NCBI RefSeq assembly: GCF_034661175.1
Contig: NZ_CP141058.1
Coordinates: 3,348,001 to 3,412,000 of the forward strand
Source: Nocardioides renjunii
GTDB taxonomy: Bacteria > Actinomycetota > Actinomycetes > Propionibacteriales > Nocardioidaceae
Direction of reading: 5' to 3'
Length of the DNA stretch: 64,000 nucleotides
Below, one piece after another: positions 33,205 to 42,865 of the stretch; positions within the stretch are counted from its first letter, which is position 1; each line of letters starts with the position of its first letter. Below the pieces are notes generated by a model. It was given only the letters and a program-made list of their open reading frames with translations, ran no database searches and was not told the DNA's origin. The position numbers and the translations under genes are program-made.

Positions 33205-34371
33205 ATGGACACCTTCCCCCTGCTGCTGACCCTGGCGCTGGTCCTCGCCCTCGGCCTGGCGCTCGGCGCCCTGATCGGCGTGCTGTGGTCGCGGAGCCGC
33301 CCGCGCGACGACACCGCGCTCGCGGCGCTCGAGCAGCGCGTCGCCGAGCACGCCGTCGTGCAGGACGGCCTCGACCGCCTCCAGGACCAGCTGAGCGACC
33401 TCGCCCACGACCGGGTCGCGTGGCAGGCCCAGCTGCACCAGCAGGTGGCCGACATGCGCCGGTCCACCGACACGCTCCGACAGGAGACCAGCACGCTCGC
33501 CACCGCGCTGCGCAAGCCGCAGGTGCGCGGCCAGTGGGGCGAGCTCCACCTGCGCCGCACGGTCGAGCTCGCCGGGCTCGTCGACCACTGCGACTTCACC
33601 GAGCAGGTGCGCCTCGACGACGGCCGGCTGCGCCCCGACCTGGTGGTCACGCTCGCGGGTGGGCGCACGATCGCGGTCGACGCCAAGGCCCCGCTCGCCG
33701 CCTTCCTCGACCTCTCCGGCACCGACGACCCGGCCGAGCACGACCGGGCGCTGGCCCGGCTCGGCGAGCACGTTCGCAAGCACGTCGCCGACCTCGGGTC
33801 GCGTCGCTACTGGGAGGCGCTGCCCGCGACGCCCGAGTTCGTGGTGCTCTTCCTGCCGGGCGAGGCGATCCTCCAGGCCGCGCTCCAGGCGGTGCCCGAC
33901 CTCGTCGAGCAGGCCGCGTCCCGCAACGTCGTCCTCGCGACGCCGTCCACGATGATCGCGCTGCTCCGCACGGTGGCCCAGGGCTGGCAGCACGAGGTCC
34001 TCAACGAGCAGGCCCAGGCCGTCCAGCGGCTCGGACAGGAGCTGCACGCGCGGCTCGGCTCGATGGCCGGCCACCTCGACCGGGTGGGCCGCTCGCTCAA
34101 CGCCAGCGTCGTCGCCTACAACCAGGCGATGGGGTCGCTCGAGGGCCGGGTGCTCGTCTCCGCTCGCCGCTTCGCCGAGCTCGGGGTGACGTCGGAGCCG
34201 CTGGCCGCGCCCCGCCAGGTGGAGACCGTGCCGCGCTCGCCGGGCGCACCGGAGCTCGCCGTCCTCGACGACGTCGCGCCCGCCGCAGGGGACCCGACGC
34301 TCGACGACCTGCTCGCCGACGAGCTGGCCGACCAGGCGCGACCCCCGGCGCGCCGCGCCGAGGGCGCCTGA
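33205..34371 (+). CDS. rmuC: DNA recombination protein RmuC
   Basis: A 388-aa RmuC protein. It has an N-terminal membrane helix (FPLLLTLALVLALGLALGAL), a coiled region of ~80 residues and the RmuC nuclease-like core: QVRGQWGELHLRRTVELAGL, then HCDFTEQ, RPDLVVTLAGGRTIAVDAKA with Asp and Lys of a PD-(D/E)xK-like fold, and FVVLFLPGEAILQAAL. RmuC limits rearrangements at inverted repeats and may act in anti-phage defence. The ATG at 33205 gives the membrane helix. It is followed 22 bp later by a DUF6542-like gene. Confidence 0.92.
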   Translation: MDTFPLLLTLALVLALGLALGALIGVLWSRSRPRDDTALAALEQRVAEHAVVQDGLDRLQDQLSDLAHDRVAWQAQLHQQVADMRRSTDTLRQETSTLATALRKPQVRGQWGELHLRRTVELAGLVDHCDFTEQVRLDDGRLRPDLVVTLAGGRTIAVDAKAPLAAFLDLSGTDDPAEHDRALARLGEHVRKHVADLGSRRYWEALPATPEFVVLFLPGEAILQAALQAVPDLVEQAASRNVVLATPSTMIALLRTVAQGWQHEVLNEQAQAVQRLGQELHARLGSMAGHLDRVGRSLNASVVAYNQAMGSLEGRVLVSARRFAELGVTSEPLAAPRQVETVPRSPGAPELAVLDDVAPAAGDPTLDDLLADELADQARPPARRAEGA

Positions 34372-34393
34372 GATCGGTCCTAGGTTGGACGCC

Positions 34394-34837
34394 GTGACAC
34401 GGGCCGACGCGTGGTGGCAGGTCGGGCGCGAGCCGGGCCGCTCGGTCGTCGCGCTCGGCGTCGCGGTCACCCTGACCGCGGTGAGCATCGACGTGCTGCT
34501 CGCCGGGCGGCTGACGATCTTCTTCGACCTGTGCTTCGTGGCGCTGTGCCTGGGCCTCGCGGCGCTGGTGCGCCGCAAGGACTTCTACATGGTGGCCGTC
34601 CTGCCGCCGCTGCTGATGACCACCGTCTTCGCCTTCGTCGCGACGGTGGCCCGCGACGCGGTCGCCGACCCCCGCGACGGCCTGCTGCAGGCGATCGTCT
34701 CCGGCGTCGCCACCCACGGCATCGCGCTCTTCGTGGGCTACGCCCTGTGCCTCGGCTGGCTCGCCTGGCGGCTGCACCGGGAGGGCGAGGCCGACATCGC
34801 GACCGAGCTCAGCCGCGAGCTCGGCCAGACCGGCTGA
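34394..34837 (+). CDS. Four-helix membrane protein, DUF6542-like
   Basis: A 147-aa protein with about four hydrophobic helices (VVALGVAVTLTAVSIDVLLA; IFFDLCFVALCLGLAALV; MVAVLPPLLMTTVFAFVATV; IVSGVATHGIALFVGYALCL). The RRKDFYM turn between helices 2 and 3 fits the DUF6542 group of actinobacteria; the role is unknown. GTG 34394 was chosen over an upstream TTG. It follows rmuC closely and probably shares its transcript. Its stop codon overlaps the first unit of the 31-bp repeat array. Confidence 0.7.
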   Translation: MTRADAWWQVGREPGRSVVALGVAVTLTAVSIDVLLAGRLTIFFDLCFVALCLGLAALVRRKDFYMVAVLPPLLMTTVFAFVATVARDAVADPRDGLLQAIVSGVATHGIALFVGYALCLGWLAWRLHREGEADIATELSRELGQTG

Positions 34838-34990
34838 CCGGGCGGTTCCTGCCCGTCCCAGCCGCCGACCGGGCGGTTCCTGCCCGTCCCGGCCCCCGAC
34901 CGGGCGGTTCCTGCCCGTCCCAGCCGCCGACCGGGCGGTTCCTGCCCGTCCCAGCCGCCGACCGGGCGGTTCCTGCCCGTCCCGGCCCCC
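34836..34990. repeat. Five tandem 31-bp hairpin-forming repeats
   Basis: Five head-to-tail 31-bp units start GACCGGGCGGTTCCTGCCCG, with units at 34836, 34867, 34898, 34929 and 34960. Two variants of the last eight bases alternate (CAGCCGCC in units 1, 3 and 4; CGGCCCCC in units 2 and 5). Each unit can fold into a short stem GAC-GGGC/GCCCGTC with one bulged C and a GGTTCCT loop. The array begins at the stop codon of the DUF6542-like gene. Confidence 0.9.
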
Positions 34991-35044
34991 GACCGGGCAC
35001 GAAGTGCCCGGTCGGCGCGCAGGACGGGCACGAAGTGCCCGGTC
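34991..35044. terminator. Two related hairpins ending the repeat array
   Basis: The first hairpin is a perfect 9-bp stem, GACCGGGCA with its complement, around the loop CGAAG (34991-35013). The second (35023-35044) repeats it with one base missing in the left arm. The stems share GACCGGGC with the 31-bp units. They lie just past the ends of two convergent genes and can serve as terminators in both directions. Confidence 0.75.
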
Positions 35045-35053
35045 ACGTGTAGT

Positions 35054-35677
35054 TCAGGACTCGAAGCGCTCGACGTCGCCCGCGCCGCGGCGTACGACGA
35101 CCGGCTCCGCCTCGGACCAGTCGATCACCGACGTGGGCTCGGCCGTGACCTCGCCGGACTCGACCACGACGTCGACGACGTGGTCAAGGTCCTCCTTGAT
35201 CTCCCAGCCCATGGTCCGCGCCTCGGTCTCGCCGGGCAGGATCAGCGTGCTGGTGAGGATCGGCTCGCCCAGCTCCTCGAGCAGCGCGCACACGAGGGCG
35301 TGGTCGGGGATCCGGACGCCGACGGTGCGCTTCTTGGGGTGCATCAGCCGCTTCGGCACCTCGCCGGTGGCGGGGAGGATGAAGGTGTAGGGGCCTGGGG
35401 TCGCGGCCTTGATCGCCCGGAACGCCGAGTTGTCGACGTGCACGAACTGCCCGAGCTGGGCGAAGTCCTTGCACATCAGCGTGAAGTGGTGGCGGTCGTC
35501 GAGCTCGCGGATGCGCAGGATCCGGTCGCGACCCTCGCGGTTGCCGAGCTGCGCGCCGAGGGCGTACCCCGAGTCGGTGGGGTAGGCGATCAGCTCGTCG
35601 TTGCGCAGCGCCTGGACGACCTGGCCGACCAGCCGCGGCTGGGGGTTGTCCGGGTGGATGTCGAGGTAGCGGGCCAC
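35054..35677 (-). CDS. Sua5/YciO/YrdC-family L-threonylcarbamoyladenylate synthase-like protein
   Basis: A 207-aa single-domain YrdC-fold protein. The nucleotide/threonine pocket shows [16 protein letters not shown], then [33 protein letters not shown] and [20 protein letters not shown]. The [13 protein letters not shown] segment matches the YciO branch rather than TsaC. The family makes threonylcarbamoyl-AMP for tRNA t6A, but the YciO branch may be less active or have another role. The GTG start places the domain correctly. It is 15 bp downstream of ispH in the same direction. Confidence 0.85.
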   Translation of the reverse strand: MARYLDIHPDNPQPRLVGQVVQALRNDELIAYPTDSGYALGAQLGNREGRDRILRIRELDDRHHFTLMCKDFAQLGQFVHVDNSAFRAIKAATPGPYTFILPATGEVPKRLMHPKKRTVGVRIPDHALVCALLEELGEPILTSTLILPGETEARTMGWEIKEDLDHVVDVVVESGEVTAEPTSVIDWSEAEPVVVRRGAGDVERFES

Positions 35678-35692
35678 GTCGGGAGCCGTCCC

Positions 35693-36691
35693 TCAGGCCT
35701 TCTGGGCCGCGCGCAGGTCGCGGCGCAGCTCGGGCGGCAGGGCGAAGATGAGCGACTCCTCGGCGGAGTGCACCGCGCGGGCGTCGGGGTAGCCGCGCTC
35801 GGACAGGTAGGCCAGCACGCCCTCGACGAGGTCCTCGGGCACCGAGGCGCCGGACGTCACCGACACGGTCTCGACGCCGTCGAGCCACGCCTCGTCGATC
35901 TCGGTGTGGTCGTCGACGAGGTACGACGCCTTGGCGCCGGACTCGAGCGCCACCTCGACGAGCCGCACGGAGTTCGACGAGTTGCGCGAGCCGACCACGA
36001 TCACGAGGTCCGCGCCGGCGGAGATCTCCTTGATGGCCAGCTGGCGGTTCTGGGTGGCGTAGCAGATGTCGTCGCTCGGCGGGTCGAGCAGCAGCGGGAA
36101 CTTCTCGCGGATCGCGGCCACCGTCTCGAGCGTCTCGTCGACGCTGAGCGTGGTCTGCGAGAGCCAGGCGACCTTCGCGGGGTCGCGCACGACGATGCCC
36201 GCGACGTCGGCCGGGCTCTCGACGAGCTGGATGTGGTCGGGCGCCTCGCCCGCGGTGCCCTCGACCTCCTCGTGGCCGGCGTGCCCGATGAGGAGGATGT
36301 CGTAGTCGTCGCCCGCGAAGCGCTTCGCCTCGTGGTGGACCTTGGTGACGAGCGGGCACGTCGCGTCGATGGTCTTGAGCCCGCGGTCGGCGGCCTGGGC
36401 GTGGACGGCTGGCGAGACGCCGTGCGCGGAGAACACCACCGTCCTGCCCTCGGGCACCTCGTCGAGCTCCTCGACGAAGATGGCCCCGCGCGCCTCGAGG
36501 TCGGCCACGACGTGCTTGTTGTGCACGATCTGCTTGCGGACGTAGACCGGCGAGCCGTAGAGGTCGAGCGCCTTCTCCACCGTGATGACGGCCCGGTCGA
36601 CCCCGGCGCAGTAGCCGCGGGGGGCCGCGAGGAGGACGCTCCTGGCGCTCTCGGGGTCGAGCACCGGGGGCAGGCCGAGGTCGGTCGTCAT
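35693..36691 (-). CDS. ispH: 4-hydroxy-3-methylbut-2-enyl diphosphate reductase
   Basis: A 332-aa IspH, the last enzyme of the MEP isoprenoid pathway, yielding IPP and DMAPP. The three cluster cysteines are in [26 protein letters not shown] and [11 protein letters not shown]. Substrate-binding His residues are in VFSAHGVSP and [16 protein letters not shown], and the SSNS motif occurs as [10 protein letters not shown]. Full length. It is divergent from xseA (57-bp gap) and probably co-transcribed with the YciO-like gene. Confidence 0.96.
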   Translation of the reverse strand: MTTDLGLPPVLDPESARSVLLAAPRGYCAGVDRAVITVEKALDLYGSPVYVRKQIVHNKHVVADLEARGAIFVEELDEVPEGRTVVFSAHGVSPAVHAQAADRGLKTIDATCPLVTKVHHEAKRFAGDDYDILLIGHAGHEEVEGTAGEAPDHIQLVESPADVAGIVVRDPAKVAWLSQTTLSVDETLETVAAIREKFPLLLDPPSDDICYATQNRQLAIKEISAGADLVIVVGSRNSSNSVRLVEVALESGAKASYLVDDHTEIDEAWLDGVETVSVTSGASVPEDLVEGVLAYLSERGYPDARAVHSAEESLIFALPPELRRDLRAAQKA

Positions 36692-36748
36692 GGGTCCGAG
36701 TCTACGGCCCGGCCGGGTGGCGTCGGACCGCTCGCCTATCCTCGCCGC

Positions 36749-37999
36749 GTGCCCTCCCTCCGCGACGCCACGGTCGAGTCCCCGGCGCCGGTCCGCGCCG
36801 TGGCCAACGCCGTTTCGCAGTGGATCGACAAGCTCGGCGGCGTGTGGGTCGAGGGCCAGATCGCGCAGGTCAATCGCCGCCCCGGGGTCAACACCGTCTT
36901 CATGACCCTGCGCGACACCGTCGCGGACATCTCGGTGACCCTCACCTGCGCCCGCTCGCTCTTCGACTCGATGAACCCTCCCCTCGTCGAGGGGGCCAGC
37001 GTCGTGGTGCACGCGCGGCCCAGCTTCTACGCCAACCGGGGCTCCTTCTCGCTGGCCGCCCGCGAGATCCGGATGGTCGGGCTCGGCGAGCTGCTCGCCC
37101 GCCTCGAGCGGCGCCGCCAGCTGCTCGCCGCGGAGGGCCTGTTCGCGCCGGAGCTCAAGCGTGACCTGCCGTTCCTGCCGGGCCGCGTCGGCCTCGTCAC
37201 GGCCCCCAACAGCGCCGCCGAGCGCGACGTCCTGGAGAACGCGCGCCGCCGCTGGCCGGCCGTGCAGTTCGAGGTGGCCTACGCCGCCATGCAGGGGCAG
37301 CGCTCGGCCGCCGAGGTGATGGAGGCGCTCGACCGGCTCGAGCGCAACCCCGACGTCGACGTCATCGTGGTCGCCCGCGGAGGCGGCTCCATCGAGGACC
37401 TGCTGCCCTTCTCCGACGAGGCCCTCGTCCGAGCGGTCCACGGCCTGCGCACCCCCGTGGTCTCGGCGATCGGCCACGAGCCCGACCAGCCGCTGCTCGA
37501 CCTCGTCGCCGACGTACGCGCCTCGACCCCCACCGATGCCGCCAAGCTGGTCGTGCCCGACATGGCCGAGGAGGTCCAGGGCGTGACGTGGGCGCGCGAC
37601 CGGCTCCGGCAGGTGATCACCCAGCGCATCGCCCGCGAGCAGGAGTGGCTCGTGACGCTCCGCTCCCGCCCGGCGATGGCCGATCCGCGCAACCTGCTCT
37701 CCGTCCGCTCCGACGAGGTCGACGAGCTGCTGGCGCGCGCCCGTCGTACGCTCTCGCACCGGCTCGACCGCGCCGCCGACGACATCGGCCACCAGCGCGC
37801 GAGGGCCCAGGCACTCTCCCCCCTGGCCACCCTCCAGCGGGGCTACGCCGTGCTGCAGGACGCCGACGGGCACGTCGTGACCTCGGTCGGCCAGACCGCC
37901 GCCGGCGCCGCCGTCTCGGTGCGGGTCGCCGACGGCCGCATCCACGCCACCACCGACCGCATCGACACAGCCACGCTGATGGAGGACCCCGATGAGTGA
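36749..37999 (+). CDS. xseA: Exodeoxyribonuclease VII large subunit
   Basis: A 416-aa XseA. It has an N-terminal OB-fold that binds single-stranded DNA ([36 protein letters not shown]), the catalytic core ([60 protein letters not shown], then RASTPTDAA) and a long C-terminal coiled coil that holds XseB. The GTG start gives [10 protein letters not shown]. It overlaps xseB by 8 nt. Confidence 0.95.
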   Translation: MPSLRDATVESPAPVRAVANAVSQWIDKLGGVWVEGQIAQVNRRPGVNTVFMTLRDTVADISVTLTCARSLFDSMNPPLVEGASVVVHARPSFYANRGSFSLAAREIRMVGLGELLARLERRRQLLAAEGLFAPELKRDLPFLPGRVGLVTAPNSAAERDVLENARRRWPAVQFEVAYAAMQGQRSAAEVMEALDRLERNPDVDVIVVARGGGSIEDLLPFSDEALVRAVHGLRTPVVSAIGHEPDQPLLDLVADVRASTPTDAAKLVVPDMAEEVQGVTWARDRLRQVITQRIAREQEWLVTLRSRPAMADPRNLLSVRSDEVDELLARARRTLSHRLDRAADDIGHQRARAQALSPLATLQRGYAVLQDADGHVVTSVGQTAAGAAVSVRVADGRIHATTDRIDTATLMEDPDE

Positions 38000-38192
38000 C
38001 GCCCCGAGCTACGAAGAGGCCCGCGAGGAGCTCATCGAGGTGGTCCGCACCCTCGAGGCGGGCGGCACGACCCTCGAGGAGTCGCTCGCCCTGTGGGAGC
38101 GCGGCGAGGCGCTGGCCACGCTGTGCCAGGAGTGGCTCGACGGCGCCCGCAAGCGGCTCGACGGGGCGATCGGCACCGAGCCGGACGACTGA
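37992..38192 (+). CDS. xseB: Exodeoxyribonuclease VII small subunit
   Basis: A 66-aa XseB of normal size, two helices: [20 protein letters not shown], then [20 protein letters not shown], the conserved family core. It forms the ExoVII complex with the large subunit; the 8-nt overlap supports coupled synthesis at a fixed ratio. Confidence 0.93.
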   Translation: MSDAPSYEEAREELIEVVRTLEAGGTTLEESLALWERGEALATLCQEWLDGARKRLDGAIGTEPDD

Positions 38193-38208
38193 TCGGCCGG
38201 GATGCGCC

Positions 38209-38745
38209 CTACTGCGTGAGCAGCCCGACGAACGCCTCGACGTCCTCGACCGGCGCCGAGCCGTAGACCAGCAGCGACTCGTCGCCGAGCTCGGTCGAGA
38301 AGCCGTGGTCGCCGCCCTCGTCGGTCCAGGTCTGCCAGCTGTCGGTGATCTCGGACTCGATCTCGGCGTCCTCGCCGGCCTCCGCCTTCTCGTCGACGTA
38401 CTCCTCGACGAGCTCGTCGACCGAGGCGTCGCGCTGCCGGATGCCGACGAAGTCGCCCTCGTCGGTCAGCACGCCGAGCCCCCAGCGCGGGTCGTCGCCC
38501 GCCTCGAGCTCCACGCTCGTCGCGATCCAGCCCGCCGGCAGCTCGCGGGGGTGCACGACCTCGAGGCCGGCCTGCTGCGCGACCTCCACGCTGTCCTGCC
38601 AGTCCACGGGCTCCGGGCTGTCGTCGGACTCGGCGCGGAAGATCCCGCGCCAGGCGACGAACGCGAGGACGAACACCACCGTGACGATCAGGGCGCCGAT
38701 CATGCCGCTGAAGGAGCGGGTGTACCGGCTCGGCTGCTCACTCAC
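38209..38745 (-). CDS. DUF4245 membrane-anchored protein
   Basis: A 178-aa protein with one N-terminal membrane helix (residues ~14-33, MIGALIVTVVFVLAFVAWRG) and an acidic extracellular domain. VDWQDSVEVAQQAGLEVVHP, then LPAGWIATSVELEAGD, is the DUF4245 pattern. In actinobacteria this gene usually sits between xseB and glpX, as it does here apart from the molybdate genes. Function unknown. It converges on xseB with a 16-bp gap and no clear terminator. Confidence 0.82.
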   Translation of the reverse strand: MSEQPSRYTRSFSGMIGALIVTVVFVLAFVAWRGIFRAESDDSPEPVDWQDSVEVAQQAGLEVVHPRELPAGWIATSVELEAGDDPRWGLGVLTDEGDFVGIRQRDASVDELVEEYVDEKAEAGEDAEIESEITDSWQTWTDEGGDHGFSTELGDESLLVYGSAPVEDVEAFVGLLTQ

Positions 38746-38910
38746 TCCACCATCCTCCCAGCCGCCCGATAGTCCGTATCAATCGGCTGGTGACCCGGCC
38801 CCGTGGAGCAGCCGATCAACACGGACCACCCGGGTGGAGCGGTGGCAGACGGAACCGCAGGTGCGGAGACAACAAGGCAAGAAGATCCGCAGGTGCGGCA
38901 TACTGCCACC

Positions 38911-39318
38911 GTGATCACCTACCGACTCGCGGAGGCGGCCGAGATCCTGGCCGTGAGCGACGACACCGTACGCCGCTGGGTGGACGCCGGCCGGCTGCCC
39001 TCGCGCCGCACCGACGGGCGTACGACCGTGTCCGGCGCTGACCTCGCCGAGCTCGCCGAGCACCTGGCCGAGTCCGCGGAGGTGACCGAGCGCGACCGCA
39101 CCCGCGCGAGCACGGTCAGCGCCCGCAACCGGATGAGCGGGATCGTCACCCGGGTCAAGCGCGACCCGGTTATGGCGCAGGTGGAGATGATCTGCGGCCC
39201 CTACCGCGTGGTCTCGCTGATGAGCACCGACGCCGCGGACGAGCTCGGGCTCGAGCCCGGGGTCCGCGCCATCGCCAGCGTGAAGTCCACCAACGTCGTC
39301 GTCGAGGTCCCGCAGTGA
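38911..39318 (+). CDS. MerR/excisionase-like HTH regulator with molybdate-binding TOBE domain
   Basis: A 135-aa protein with an N-terminal helix-turn-helix (YRLAEAAEILAVSDDTVRRW, then VDAGRLPSRR) and a C-terminal TOBE/Mop domain (RNRMSGIVTRVKRDPVMAQV, ELGLEPGVRAIASVKSTNVV). TOBE domains bind molybdate or tungstate. Proteins of this form are common just ahead of modABC and probably act as molybdate-responsive regulators or stores. GTG 38911 puts the HTH at the N-terminus. Its stop overlaps modA by 4 nt. Confidence 0.87.
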   Translation: MITYRLAEAAEILAVSDDTVRRWVDAGRLPSRRTDGRTTVSGADLAELAEHLAESAEVTERDRTRASTVSARNRMSGIVTRVKRDPVMAQVEMICGPYRVVSLMSTDAADELGLEPGVRAIASVKSTNVVVEVPQ

Positions 39319-40100
39319 GGCGCGTCCTGACCGCCCTGTCGCTGGTCGCCCTGCTCCCCCTCACCGCCTGCGGCGGCGGGGACGACGACACCACGCTGAC
39401 CGTGCTGGCCGCGGCCAGCCTCACCGGGACGTTCACCGAGCTGGCCGCCACCTTCGAGGAGGCCCACCCCGGCGTCGAGGTGGAGCTGGTGTTCGGCTCG
39501 TCCACCACGCTCGCCGAGCAGGCCGTCGACGGCGCGCCCGGCGACGTGCTGGCCACGGCCGACGAGGCGTCCATGACGGTCGCCGAGGACGGGGGCGTGC
39601 TGGCCGGAGGTCCCGAGGCGTTCGCGAGCAACCGGCTCGCGCTCGTCGCACCGGCCGACAACCCGGCCGGCATCGAGTCCCTCACCGACCTCGACGACTC
39701 AGGCGTCGACTACGTCCGCTGCGCCGAGACGGCCCCGTGCGGGTCCAGCGCCGTCGCCCTGCTCGACGACGCCGGCATCGAGTCCGCACCCGCCAGCGAG
39801 GAGGTCGACGTCAAGGCCGTGCTCGCCCGCGTGACGCAGGGCGAGGCCGACGCCGGTCTTGTCTACCGCACGGACTCGCGGGCGGCCGGCGACGCGGTGC
39901 GCGAGGTGGCGACGGACGACCTTGACGACTACGGCCCCGCCTACGCCAACAACTACTACGTCGCCGCCGTCGACGGGAGCGACGACGGGAGCGACGACGC
40001 GACCGCCGACCTGGCCGCCGACTTCGTCGCCCTCGTCACCGGCGCCGAGGCCGCCGAGGTCCTCGGCGAGGCCGGCTTCGGCGGGATCGTGCGCGAGTGA
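39315..40100 (+). CDS. modA: Molybdate ABC transporter substrate-binding lipoprotein
   Basis: A 261-aa ModA. The lipobox LLPLTAC makes Cys18 the anchor. The mature protein begins LTVLAAASLTGTFTELAATF, the ModA hallmark with the Ser of the molybdate site, followed by FGSSTTLAEQAVDGAPGDVL and ADEASM. The GTG start overlaps the regulator's stop. It captures molybdate outside the membrane for ModBC. Confidence 0.93.
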   Translation: MRRVLTALSLVALLPLTACGGGDDDTTLTVLAAASLTGTFTELAATFEEAHPGVEVELVFGSSTTLAEQAVDGAPGDVLATADEASMTVAEDGGVLAGGPEAFASNRLALVAPADNPAGIESLTDLDDSGVDYVRCAETAPCGSSAVALLDDAGIESAPASEEVDVKAVLARVTQGEADAGLVYRTDSRAAGDAVREVATDDLDDYGPAYANNYYVAAVDGSDDGSDDATADLAADFVALVTGAEAAEVLGEAGFGGIVRE

Positions 40101-40879
40101 CCGGCCCCCGTCTGGGCCGGGCGCCGGCGGTCCTGCTCGTCCCCGCCGCAGCAGGAGTGGCCCTCCTCGTCGTCCCCCTCGTCACCCTCGTCCTCGACAC
40201 CCCGTGGCGCACCCTGCCCGACCACCTGGGCTCCCAGGTCGTCCGGCAGGCGCTGACCATCACCGCCCTCAGCAGCCTGCTGACGGTCCTCGCCTGCGTC
40301 GCGGTCGGTACGCCCCTGGCCTGGCTGCTCGCGCGCGTCGACTTCCGCGGCCGGCGGGTCGTCCGCGCCCTCGTGCTGGTCCCCCTCGTGCTACCGCCCG
40401 TCGTCGCGGGCGTCGCGCTGGTGACGGCCCTGGGCCGGAGCGGCCTCGTCGGCCAGCACTTGCCGTTCACCATCCCCTACACGACGGCGGGCGTGGTCCT
40501 GGCCCACACCTTCGTCTCCCTGCCGTTCTACGTGCTCGCCGTGGAGGGTGCGCTGCGCACGCACGGGTCGTCGTACGACGTCGTGGCCGCGACGCTCGGC
40601 GCCGACCGGTGGACGACCTTCCGCCGGGTCACGCTCCCGCTCGCGCTGCCGGGCGTCCTCGCGGGCAGCGCCCTGGCCTGGGCGCGGAGCCTGGGCGAGT
40701 TCGGCGCCACGATCACCTTCGCCGGCAACTACCCCGGCACCACCCAGACGATGCCGAGCCTCATCTACGTCGCGCTCAACTCCGACCCCACCGTCGCGCG
40801 CAGCCTCAGCCTCATCCTGCTCGCCCTGTCCGTCGCGGTGCTGGTGCTGCTCCGCGAGCGCTGGGCGGTCGGGCGATGA
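40097..40879 (+). CDS. modB: Molybdate ABC transporter permease
   Basis: A 260-aa permease with about six helices. The EAA loop that contacts the ATPase is seen as DVVAATLGADRWTTFRRVTL followed by PLALPG. The segment SLGEFGATITFAGNYPGTTQ, then TMPSLIY, is diagnostic for ModB. GTG start with a 4-nt overlap with modA; its stop overlaps modC. Confidence 0.93.
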   Translation: MTGPRLGRAPAVLLVPAAAGVALLVVPLVTLVLDTPWRTLPDHLGSQVVRQALTITALSSLLTVLACVAVGTPLAWLLARVDFRGRRVVRALVLVPLVLPPVVAGVALVTALGRSGLVGQHLPFTIPYTTAGVVLAHTFVSLPFYVLAVEGALRTHGSSYDVVAATLGADRWTTFRRVTLPLALPGVLAGSALAWARSLGEFGATITFAGNYPGTTQTMPSLIYVALNSDPTVARSLSLILLALSVAVLVLLRERWAVGR

Positions 40880-41850
40880 TGCGCGTCGAGGTGGACCTGC
40901 CCGGTCGGGTGCAGGCCGCGGTCGGCGCCGAGGCGGGCGAGGTGGTCGTCGTGATCGGGCCCAACGGCGCCGGCAAGTCGACGCTGCTGCGCGCGGTCGC
41001 CGGGCTCGAGCCCGGCCGGGTCCGGGTGGGCGGGGAGGAGTGGACCGACCTCGACGTGCCACGCCGCCGGGTGGGCTACGTCTTCCAGGACCAGAGCCTG
41101 TTCCCCCACCTGTCGGCCCTCGACAACGTCGCGTTCGGTCCCCGCGCCCGCGGCCGCGACCGGCGCGCGGCCGAGGCCACCGCGCGCGACTGGCTCGAGC
41201 GGTTCGGCATCGCCGACCTGGCCGACCGACGCCCGCGCGAGCTGTCCGGCGGCCAGGCGCAGCGCGTCGCCATCGCCCGCGCGCTGGCCACCGATCCCGA
41301 GGTCCTCCTGCTCGACGAGCCGTTCACCGGCCTCGACGTCTCCGTGCAGATGGCCCTCCGCATCGAGCTGGGGCAGCACCTGCGCGACTTCGCGGGCGTC
41401 GCGCTCCTGGTCACCCACGACGCGATCGACGCGCTGACCCTGGCCGACCGCGTGCTCGTCCTCGACGCGGGTCGCGTCGCCCAGGAGGGACCTCCCGCCG
41501 AGGTGGCGGCCGAGCCGCGCACCGCCCACGTCGCCCGCCTCGTCGGTCTCAACCTCGTCGCCGACGGCGACGACCTCATCGCGTTCACGCCCGACACCGT
41601 GGTGGTCTCCCTCCACGAGCCGGAGGGGTCGTCGCGGCTGCGCTGGCGCGGGACGATCGGCACGCTCGCGCCGCACGGCGACGCCGTACGCCTGCTGGTG
41701 CACGCCTCCCCCGACCTGCTCGCCGACCTCACGCCGGCGGCCGCCACCGAGCTCGCGCTGGTGCCGGGCCGGGAGGTGTGGCTCTCCGTCAAGGCGACGG
41801 CCGTGAGCCGCTACGGAGCACGTGCTCGGGCGGCACCCCGCGATCGCTAG
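40876..41850 (+). CDS. modC: Molybdate ABC transporter ATP-binding protein
   Basis: A 324-aa ATPase. Walker A is [16 protein letters not shown] (about residues 33-48), the signature is [15 protein letters not shown], Walker B is [12 protein letters not shown], and the H-loop is LVTHDAIDA. The C-terminal ~80 residues form a TOBE/Mop regulatory domain ([12 protein letters not shown] linker, then [20 protein letters not shown]). It starts ATGATG; either ATG is possible. It overlaps modB by 4 nt. Last gene of the operon. Confidence 0.92.
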   Translation: MMRVEVDLPGRVQAAVGAEAGEVVVVIGPNGAGKSTLLRAVAGLEPGRVRVGGEEWTDLDVPRRRVGYVFQDQSLFPHLSALDNVAFGPRARGRDRRAAEATARDWLERFGIADLADRRPRELSGGQAQRVAIARALATDPEVLLLDEPFTGLDVSVQMALRIELGQHLRDFAGVALLVTHDAIDALTLADRVLVLDAGRVAQEGPPAEVAAEPRTAHVARLVGLNLVADGDDLIAFTPDTVVVSLHEPEGSSRLRWRGTIGTLAPHGDAVRLLVHASPDLLADLTPAAATELALVPGREVWLSVKATAVSRYGARARAAPRDR

Positions 41851-41860
41851 CATGCGAGCC

Positions 41861-42865
41861 ATGAGCGACAGCGCCCCCAAGCCCGAACGCAACCTCGCCC
41901 TCGAGCTCGTGCGGGTCACGGAGGCCGCCGCGATGGCGGCCGGGCGCTGGGTGGGTCGCGGCGACAAGAACGACGCGGACGGCGTCGCGGTCAACGCGAT
42001 GCGGGTGATGATCTCCACCGTCGAGATGCGCGGCACCGTCGTCATCGGCGAGGGCGAGAAGGACAACGCCCCCATGCTCTACAACGGCGAGGAGGTGGGC
42101 GACGGCACCGGCGCGGAGTGCGACGTCGCGGTCGACCCGATCGACGGCACCACCCTGACCGCCAAGGGCATGAGCAACGCCATCTCGGTGCTCGCGGTGG
42201 CGCCCCGCGGCTCGATGTACGACCCCAGCGCGGTGTTCTACATGGAGAAGCTCGTCACCGGCCCCGAGGCCGCCGACGTCGTCGACATCCGCCTGCCGGT
42301 GAAGGAGAACATCGCCCGCGTCGCCAAGGCGAAGAACCTCTCGCCCCACGACGTGACCGTGGTGCTGCTCGACCGGCCGCGCCACGCGCAGCTCGTGGAG
42401 GAGATCCGCGAGACCGGCGCCCGCATCAAGTACATCACCGACGGCGACGTGGCCGGCGCGATCATGGCGGCTCGTCCCGACACCGGCGTCGACCTGCTGC
42501 TCGGCATCGGCGGGACGCCCGAGGGCATCATCGCCGCCTGCGCGATGAAGTGCCTCGGCGGCACGATCCAGGGCCGGCTGTGGCCGCAGGACGACGACGA
42601 GCGGCAGCGCGCGCTCGACGCCGGCCACGACCTCGACCCCGACGTCGTGCTCGGCACCGACGACCTCGTCACCGGCGACGACGCCTTCTTCGTGGCCACC
42701 GGCATCACCGACGGCGAGCTCATGCGGGGCGTGCGCTACCGCGGCGACGGCGTCACGACGCACTCCCTCGTCATGCGCTCGCGCAGCGGCACCGTGCGCT
42801 CGATCACCGCCGACCACCGCCTGTCGAAGCTACGCGCTCTGTCCCCGATCGACTTCGACAGCTGA
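41861..42865 (+). CDS. glpX: Class II fructose-1,6-bisphosphatase
   Basis: A 334-aa GlpX that removes the 1-phosphate of fructose 1,6-bisphosphate in gluconeogenesis. Metal and phosphate sites are visible in [37 protein letters not shown] and [20 protein letters not shown]. In actinobacteria GlpX is often the only FBPase. ATG 41861 gives [11 protein letters not shown]; another ATG lies three codons upstream. The 3' end overlaps the convergent hydrolase gene by 36 bp. Confidence 0.95.
   Translation: MSDSAPKPERNLALELVRVTEAAAMAAGRWVGRGDKNDADGVAVNAMRVMISTVEMRGTVVIGEGEKDNAPMLYNGEEVGDGTGAECDVAVDPIDGTTLTAKGMSNAISVLAVAPRGSMYDPSAVFYMEKLVTGPEAADVVDIRLPVKENIARVAKAKNLSPHDVTVVLLDRPRHAQLVEEIRETGARIKYITDGDVAGAIMAARPDTGVDLLLGIGGTPEGIIAACAMKCLGGTIQGRLWPQDDDERQRALDAGHDLDPDVVLGTDDLVTGDDAFFVATGITDGELMRGVRYRGDGVTTHSLVMRSRSGTVRSITADHRLSKLRALSPIDFDS

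Noticed and set aside
34836..34990. CRISPR array
   Set aside because: The 31-bp units are directly adjacent with no unique spacers, and no cas genes are present.
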